40,290 bases of DNA from Coriobacteriaceae bacterium. Lineage in GTDB: Bacteria; Actinomycetota; Coriobacteriia; Coriobacteriales; UMGS124. The stretch spans positions 1 through 40,290 of the forward strand of contig JAHZGC010000018.1 in NCBI GenBank assembly GCA_019421015.1, read 5' to 3'. Made by a program: the position numbers and the translations under genes. Below are positions 32,917-40,290 of this stretch, one piece after another (position 1 is the stretch's first letter; each line of letters begins with the position of its first letter). The notes under the pieces are model-generated. The model saw only the letters and a list, made by a program, of their open reading frames with translations, did no database searches and was not told where the DNA came from.

Positions 32917-34116
32917 ATGGCTATGGAACATCGCCCGCTCGTCGTGGTCGGGGCCGGCGCGTCCGGCATGGCCGCCTCCATCGCGGCCGCCCAGTCGGGG
33001 GTCGCGCCGTGCCTGCTCGAGGCGTCGGCCAAGGCGGGGCGCTCGGTCATGGCCGCGGGCAACGGCCGCTGCAACTTTGCCAACGCCGACCTGTCGCCCG
33101 AGCGCTACAACGAGCCGGCCTTCGTGGCGGCCGCCATGGGCGACGAGCCGCTCGCGCCGATCCTCGGATTCTTCGAGGCCCTGGGCCTGTGGTATGTGGC
33201 CGATGACGAGGGGCGGCTCTTCCCGCGCTCGCGGGCCGCGGCCTCGGTGCTCGACGTGCTGCTCGCCGCCATGGACGAGCGCGGCGTTGAGCCCCGCCTC
33301 GATGCGCGGGTCGTGGAGGTGCGCCCCCGCGACGGCGGATGGTGCGTGGTGCTCGAGTCGGGCGAGTTGCTCTCCTGCGACGCGCTCGTGTGGGCGGCGG
33401 GGGGCGGCAGCGCCGACGCGGTCGCCTCCGGTGCCGGGCTGCCCCTGGTTCCAGAGCGTGCCGCCCTGTGCCCGCTGGCCTGCGATCCGCGCCCCGGCAA
33501 GCCGCTCGACGGCGTGCGCGTCCCCTGCGCCGTGTCGCTTCTCAGCGGGCGCTCCACGGTGGCGCGGCGCGACGGCGAGGTGCTCTTCAGGCCCTACGGC
33601 CTCTCGGGCATCGCGGTGTTCGACCTCTCCCGCCTGGCGCGTCCGGGCGACGTCCTCTCGCTCGACCTGCTCCCTGACGTCGGGGAAGGGCAACTTGCGA
33701 GCCTGTTGTCCGAGCGCCTCGAACGGCGGTCGGCCCGTTGCTCCACCCGCGAGGGGTGTCTCGGCTTTCTCGACGGGGCGCTGCACCCCAAGGTCGGCCG
33801 CCACCTCATGGCCATTGCATGCGGCCCCGACGCCCGCCTGCCCATCGACTGCGGTCGTTTGGCTGCCCTTATGAAGGGTTGGGAGTTCACTGTGACAGGG
33901 ACCGCCGACGAGACCCACGCCCAGGTGGTCCAGGGCGGCCTCGCGACGTCGGCGTTCGACCCCCTCACCTTGGAGGCACGGCAAGCCCCGGGTTTCTTTG
34001 CCTGCGGAGAGGCCCTCGACGTCGATGGCGAGTGCGGCGGCATGAACCTCGCCTGGGCGTGGAGCAGCGGTATGGTTGCCGGCGTGGCGGCCGCCCGGCA
34101 CGTGCTGCGCTGCTAA
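32917..34116 (+). CDS. HI0933-family FAD flavoprotein (aminoacetone-oxidase/BaiN-like)
   Basis: 399 residues. The FAD-binding start is VVVGAGASGMAASIAAAQSG. The HI0933 family signature follows with AGRSVMAAGNGRCNFAN. The middle substrate-side domain has LGLWYVADDEGRLFPRS and VWAAGGGSADAV, and the end has FFACGEALDVDGECGGMNLAWAWSSG, which closes the FAD site. Family members include bile-acid 7-dehydroxylation enzyme BaiN and proteins of unknown reaction; the substrate cannot be assigned. AGAAAGGG lies before ATG. A second, unrelated FAD enzyme gene starts 44 nt later. Confidence 0.9.
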   Translation: MAMEHRPLVVVGAGASGMAASIAAAQSGVAPCLLEASAKAGRSVMAAGNGRCNFANADLSPERYNEPAFVAAAMGDEPLAPILGFFEALGLWYVADDEGRLFPRSRAAASVLDVLLAAMDERGVEPRLDARVVEVRPRDGGWCVVLESGELLSCDALVWAAGGGSADAVASGAGLPLVPERAALCPLACDPRPGKPLDGVRVPCAVSLLSGRSTVARRDGEVLFRPYGLSGIAVFDLSRLARPGDVLSLDLLPDVGEGQLASLLSERLERRSARCSTREGCLGFLDGALHPKVGRHLMAIACGPDARLPIDCGRLAALMKGWEFTVTGTADETHAQVVQGGLATSAFDPLTLEARQAPGFFACGEALDVDGECGGMNLAWAWSSGMVAGVAAARHVLRC

Positions 34117-34160
34117 TATTCTCTTGCCATATTCACAACCCTGGCCTTGGGGAGAGACCC

Positions 34161-35831
34161 ATGATCGAGATACGCAATCTGCACCTGCCCCTGTCGGGAG
34201 GCAAGGCGTCCGGACTGGCATACGACCCCGATCGGCTGCGGGACGCCGTGGCGCGCAAGCTCGGCTGCAGGCCCGGCGACCTGGGTTCCTGCACCGTGGT
34301 GCGCCGCTCGGTGGACGCGCGGCGCGCCCGCGACGTTCACTATGTGGCGACCGTCCGCACCGAGCTCGCGGCTTCGGACCCCAAAAGGGCCCAAGAGCGC
34401 CTGCTGGCGCGCCTCGACGACCCCAACGTCGCGGCTGCCGCCGTGGACGCCTACGTTCCCCCGCGGCTTCTCCCCGGGGCGGCCCCCGACGAGCGCCCCG
34501 TGGTGGTGGGCGCCGGGGCCGCAGGCCTCTTTGCGGCCGTTGCCCTTGCTGAGGCGGGCCTCGCACCCATCGTGATCGAGCGGGGGAGCGCGCCCCAGCA
34601 GCGCATGGCCGACGTGCGCCGCTTCTTCGAAAGCGCCGAGCTGGACCCCGAGAGCAACATCCAGTTCGGCGCCGGCGGCGCGGGCACGTTCAGCGACGGC
34701 AAGCTCACCACAGGCACCAGCTCGCCGGCTCACGGCTGGATACTCGACGCCTTTGTGGAGGCGGGGGCCTCTCCCGACATCCTCTGGCAGGCCGGCCCCC
34801 ACATTGGCAGCGACGTGCTGCCCGGGGTCGTCGCCAACCTCGTCTCGCGCATCAAGCGCGCGGGGGGCGAGGTGCGCTGGCGCACGCGCCTCGTCGAGAT
34901 CGTGGTCGAGAACGGCGAGGTGGCGGCCGTGCGCACCGAGAGCACGAGGCCCGACGCGCCCCAGGACGACGAGCTGGCCTGCAACAAGCTGGTCTTGGCC
35001 TGCGGCCATTCGGCCCGCGACGTGTTTGAGCTGCTCAAGTCCATGGGCCTCTCGCTCGAGCCCAAGGTCTTCTCCATGGGAGCCCGCATCGAGCATCCCC
35101 AGAACATGATCGACCGGGTGCAGTACGGCGGCATCGCCGGCAGCGCGGCCCTCCCACCGGCCACCTACAAGCTCAACGCGCGCCTGCGCGACGGGCGCGG
35201 CGTCTACACGTTCTGCATGTGCCCCGGAGGCACCGTGGTGGCCGCCACGAGCGAGGAGGGCTGCGTCGTCACCAACGGCATGAGCGAGTTCGCCCGTGAC
35301 GGCCGCAACGCCAACTCGGCGTTGGTGGCCAACGTCCACCCCGAGGACGTCCCGGGCATCGCCGACGACGTGCTGGCCGGCGTCGAGCTGCAGCGCCGGG
35401 TCGAGCGGGCCGCCTTTGAGGCAGGTGGGGGCGGCTACATGGCACCCGCCCAGGTCCTGGGCGACTTCATGGACCGCAAGGCGTCCCGCTTTGGCGGCCG
35501 CATCAAGCCCACCTACCCGTTGGGGGTGCGCTGGGGCAGCGTCGGCCGGGTACTCCCGGACTTCGTGGAGCGCGCCCTGCGGGCTGCCGTCCCGATCTTC
35601 GGGCGCAAGCTCGAGGGGTTCGACCGCACCGACGCCGTGCTGACCGGCGTGGAGACGCGCACGAGCTCGCCGGTGCGCGTCCGCCGCGACGCCTCCTGCG
35701 AGAGCGTCGACGTGCGCGGGCTCTACCCGTGCGGCGAGGGTGCCGGGTACGCGGGCGGCATCATGAGCGCCGCCGCCGACGGCCTGCGCTGCGCTGCGTC
35801 CCTTGTGGACTCGGTGAACGGTCGGCGGTAG
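34161..35831 (+). CDS. COG2509-type FAD-dependent dehydrogenase
   Basis: 556 residues. The N-terminal 90 residues form a small domain starting MIEIRNLHLPL, with a VARKLGCRPGDLGSCTVVRRSVDAR core that resembles the ferredoxin-like domain of this group. FAD binding begins at VVVGAGAAGLFAAVALAEAG. Family landmarks are NIQFGAGGAGTFSDGKL, GPHIGSDVLPGVV, the ACGHSARDVFELL segment, FCMCPGGTVVAATSEEG and the closing LYPCGEGAGYAGGIMSAAADG. COG2509 proteins are called uncharacterised FAD dehydrogenases; the reaction is unknown. ATG 34161 has GGGGAGAG upstream. It is 44 nt after the HI0933-like gene, so the two are probably co-transcribed. Confidence 0.9.
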   Translation: MIEIRNLHLPLSGGKASGLAYDPDRLRDAVARKLGCRPGDLGSCTVVRRSVDARRARDVHYVATVRTELAASDPKRAQERLLARLDDPNVAAAAVDAYVPPRLLPGAAPDERPVVVGAGAAGLFAAVALAEAGLAPIVIERGSAPQQRMADVRRFFESAELDPESNIQFGAGGAGTFSDGKLTTGTSSPAHGWILDAFVEAGASPDILWQAGPHIGSDVLPGVVANLVSRIKRAGGEVRWRTRLVEIVVENGEVAAVRTESTRPDAPQDDELACNKLVLACGHSARDVFELLKSMGLSLEPKVFSMGARIEHPQNMIDRVQYGGIAGSAALPPATYKLNARLRDGRGVYTFCMCPGGTVVAATSEEGCVVTNGMSEFARDGRNANSALVANVHPEDVPGIADDVLAGVELQRRVERAAFEAGGGGYMAPAQVLGDFMDRKASRFGGRIKPTYPLGVRWGSVGRVLPDFVERALRAAVPIFGRKLEGFDRTDAVLTGVETRTSSPVRVRRDASCESVDVRGLYPCGEGAGYAGGIMSAAADGLRCAASLVDSVNGRR

Positions 35832-35862
35832 ACCTGCGTCCTGCCCGATACTGGTCTCGACC

Positions 35863-35891
35863 GTCGGCCCGCGTCGGAGCGGGCCGACCTT
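35863..35891 (+). terminator. Hairpin after the COG2509 gene
   Basis: GTCGGCCCGC (35863-35872) pairs perfectly with GCGGGCCGAC (35879-35888) around a 6-nt loop, followed only by CTT. It is a weak terminator or a leader hairpin of the next gene, whose ribosome site starts 6 nt later. Confidence 0.55.
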
Positions 35892-35906
35892 AACGAAAGG
35901 TTGCCT

Positions 35907-37010
35907 ATGAACACCTCCATTCGCCGGTATGCCGCGCGCTGGGCGGCTGCCATGCTGGCCTTCGCATGCGCGCTGTGCCTGTGTCTTCCCGCCTTGGCGG
36001 CCGAAGGCGTGACCCGCAGCATCGGAGGGGTCAACTTCACCGTGCCCGCGGACTGGGAGGAGGCCTCTCTGGTCGAGGGCGTCGAGGTCGACGGCCTCTC
36101 CGAGCTTGACGTCTACGCCAAGGAGGACGGCGCCCTCATCGTGGGCCTGCTGCCCGACGCCGCCCTGGGCGGCACCACGCTCGACGCGCTCCAGATGATT
36201 GCCGACCTCGCCCCCTCGATAATCGAGGAGGAGGTGCCCTTCCTCTCGGCGAGCTTCAGCGCCCAGGAGGAGCAAGGCCGTCCGTGCCTCACCGTCTCCA
36301 CCGACGACATCTTCTTCAACGGGGTGCAGTACGCCCTCACCGCCAAGCTTTTCGTCGTCGACGGTACTGACTTCTCCGGCGGCGTGGTCATGGTCTCCTT
36401 CCTACCCGCCTCGGGCCAGGTGACCGAGGGCTTTGCCGACACCCTGCTCGTCTCCCACGACGAAGCCTTCGACGTGACCGTGGGCGGCATCGCCTACACC
36501 GTTCCCGCCGGCAGCGCGTCGTTCGAAGGCTCCATCTTCGGCATCGACTTCTTCTGCGCCGTCGCCGACGACGGTGTCGCCGCCCTGGTCAACGTCCCCT
36601 ATGTGGTCGACGGCGAGGTCGTCACGGTTGCGGACATGCAGGAGCTCGCTGACGAGATGACGCCCGAGGCGCTCATGGAAGGCGTCGACGCCACCGGGAA
36701 CACGACCCTTGAGCTGCTCGACTTTTGGGCCGGGGCCTACGAGTTCCTTGGTTTCCCGACCCTGGGCGTCGAGATGACCATGGCCGACCAGTCCATGGAC
36801 GAACCCCTCTACCTGGCCATCACCGCCAGCGACACCTCCGAGGGCGTGTCGGTGCTCGTGGCGCTCCAGCCCGACGGCAGCCCCTTTGTCGAGAACCTCC
36901 TGGGCAGCGCCGTGGCCGTGGCCTCCCCGCGCCTCGCCCCGCAGACCGCGCTTCCTGCGGCCGCGCCGGCTGCAGACAACGCCGACCCCGGTTTTTCCGT
37001 GGGGCTTTAG
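35907..37010 (+). CDS. Secreted protein of unknown function with two similar halves
   Basis: 367 residues. A signal peptide is clear (IRRYAARW, then AAAMLAFACALCLCLPALAA). The mature protein seems to contain two related halves. The first opens with SIGGVNFTVPADWEEAS (about residue 36), the second with VTVGGIAYTVPAGSASFEG (about 190). Each continues with a long helix (TLDALQMIADLAPSI; VADMQELADEMTPEAL) and late strands. The C-terminus is alanine/proline-rich (APQTALPAAAPAADNADPG) with no anchor. I recognise no named domain; the fold may resemble PsbP/Mog1-like lipoproteins, but that is a guess. ATG 35907 has GAAAGG 6 nt upstream; a TTG at 35901 is less likely. A strong terminator follows. Confidence 0.82.
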   Translation: MNTSIRRYAARWAAAMLAFACALCLCLPALAAEGVTRSIGGVNFTVPADWEEASLVEGVEVDGLSELDVYAKEDGALIVGLLPDAALGGTTLDALQMIADLAPSIIEEEVPFLSASFSAQEEQGRPCLTVSTDDIFFNGVQYALTAKLFVVDGTDFSGGVVMVSFLPASGQVTEGFADTLLVSHDEAFDVTVGGIAYTVPAGSASFEGSIFGIDFFCAVADDGVAALVNVPYVVDGEVVTVADMQELADEMTPEALMEGVDATGNTTLELLDFWAGAYEFLGFPTLGVEMTMADQSMDEPLYLAITASDTSEGVSVLVALQPDGSPFVENLLGSAVAVASPRLAPQTALPAAAPAADNADPGFSVGL

Positions 37011-37048
37011 GACATGTAAGGAAGTTCCCGCACCCGAAGCGGGTTTGA

Positions 37049-37088
37049 AGGCGGCCGCGGCGCATCTCATGGCGCCGCGGCCGCCTTT
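37049..37088 (+). terminator. Intrinsic terminator after the secreted-protein gene
   Basis: A perfect 15-bp stem: AGGCGGCCGCGGCGC (37049-37063) pairs with GCGCCGCGGCCGCCT (37072-37086), followed by TTT. Confidence 0.85.
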
Positions 37089-37142
37089 CTGTCGGCACGG
37101 TGGTTTGGTCGTGGAGTTATTTCGACGCTAGGGCTTTCGTGC

Positions 37143-37267
37143 TATACTGCGAACACTCGTTCTAGAAAGACTTCTCTCATATCATATCCACGGACTGCGG
37201 GTCTGAGGCTTGCGGCCGTGGCGTTTTCCAACGCCGTCGTCACGCTGACCCGAAAGGGGACCGAACG
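37143..37267 (+). promoter_or_regulatory. uvrA promoter and leader
   Basis: TATACT (37143-37148) is a good -10; TTCGAC (37121-37126), 16 nt upstream, is a poor -35. The roughly 110-nt leader can form GGCGTT/AACGCC and CCACGG/CCGTGG stems. No SOS (LexA) box was recognised. Confidence 0.5.
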
Positions 37268-40093
<2,826 letters not shown>

Positions 40094-40094
40094 G

Positions 40095-40290
40095 ATGGCA
40101 AAGGCGGGGAAAGGGGAGGCACCCAAGACGAACGCGATGCGCGAGCTCGACCGCGCGGGGATCGACTACGAGGTGCACGCCTACGAGATAGAGGACGAGA
40201 CGACGGTCGGCATCGGCCAAAGGGTGGCGCAGGTCACCGGCATCGACGAGCATGCGGCCTTCAAGACCCTTGTGTGCGTGTCCCCGCGCA
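40095..40290 (+). CDS. YbaK/EbsC-family Cys-tRNA(Pro) deacylase, N-terminal fragment
   Basis: The first 65 codons are in the window. The sequence KTNAMRELDRAGIDYEVHAY followed by an acidic stretch and VGIGQRVAQVTG, then AAFKTLVCV, matches the start of YbaK/EbsC proteins, which clear cysteine (or other wrong amino acids) from tRNA(Pro). The catalytic lysine of this family is the Lys in AFKTLV. ATG at 40095 lies 1 nt after the uvrA stop (TAGGATG), so the two are probably co-transcribed and coupled. The rest runs off the window end. Confidence 0.85.
   Translation, partial: MAKAGKGEAPKTNAMRELDRAGIDYEVHAYEIEDETTVGIGQRVAQVTGIDEHAAFKTLVCVSPR

Overview
The window is GC-rich, gene-dense DNA, most likely from an anaerobic, gut-type actinobacterium of the class Coriobacteriia (Collinsella/Olsenella/Eggerthella-like). 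That assignment rests on the overall protein flavour, a short anaerobe-type ThiC tail, Tat/lipoprotein-exported binding proteins, an FMN_bind module and frequent TTG/GTG starts; no rRNA or other marker fixes the genus. I see no tRNA, rRNA, CRISPR array or insertion sequence. There are 29 protein genes, the two at the window edges being partial.

Layout. 1-254: end of thiC. 255-888: 634 nt without a gene, holding two different head-to-head repeat arrays that both repeat every 41 nt. 889-5822 (minus): a three-gene ABC export cassette (ATPase, exported CARDB-like protein, MacB/FtsX permease) preceded by a SIMPL-domain lipoprotein. 6068-7648: an orphan peptide-type binding lipoprotein. 7721-10478 (minus): esterase, stand-alone adenylation enzyme and GNAT, with no carrier protein. 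10584-13200: fumarase and malic enzyme (fumarate to malate to pyruvate). 13201-13606: terminator and a second 41-nt array. 13607-14650 (minus): atypical PD-(D/E)XK-like nuclease. 14693-14765: palindromic cluster of four GTTTTCAACA boxes. 14832-19224 (minus): sbcD-sbcC.

19397-28346 is a molybdenum block: moeA, mogA/moaB-like, modA, modB, modC, moaA, moaC, a divergent moaE-like gene and a Uma2-family gene at the end. It would import molybdate and build molybdopterin, but moaD and moeB are not here. ModA carries a C-terminal FMN_bind domain with the flavinylation motif, and ModB carries a large extra N-terminal domain. The rest holds uvrB, an ArsC/Spx-like protein, tcdA, an Mrp-type ATPase, two FAD flavoproteins, a secreted two-repeat protein, uvrA and the start of a YbaK-type deacylase.

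The most striking undescribed signal is the 41-nt-period, mirror-arranged repeat arrays. There are two families and three arrays, found in both gene-free gaps between convergent genes. The ModA-FMN_bind fusion and the carrier-less adenylation/GNAT/esterase operon come next.
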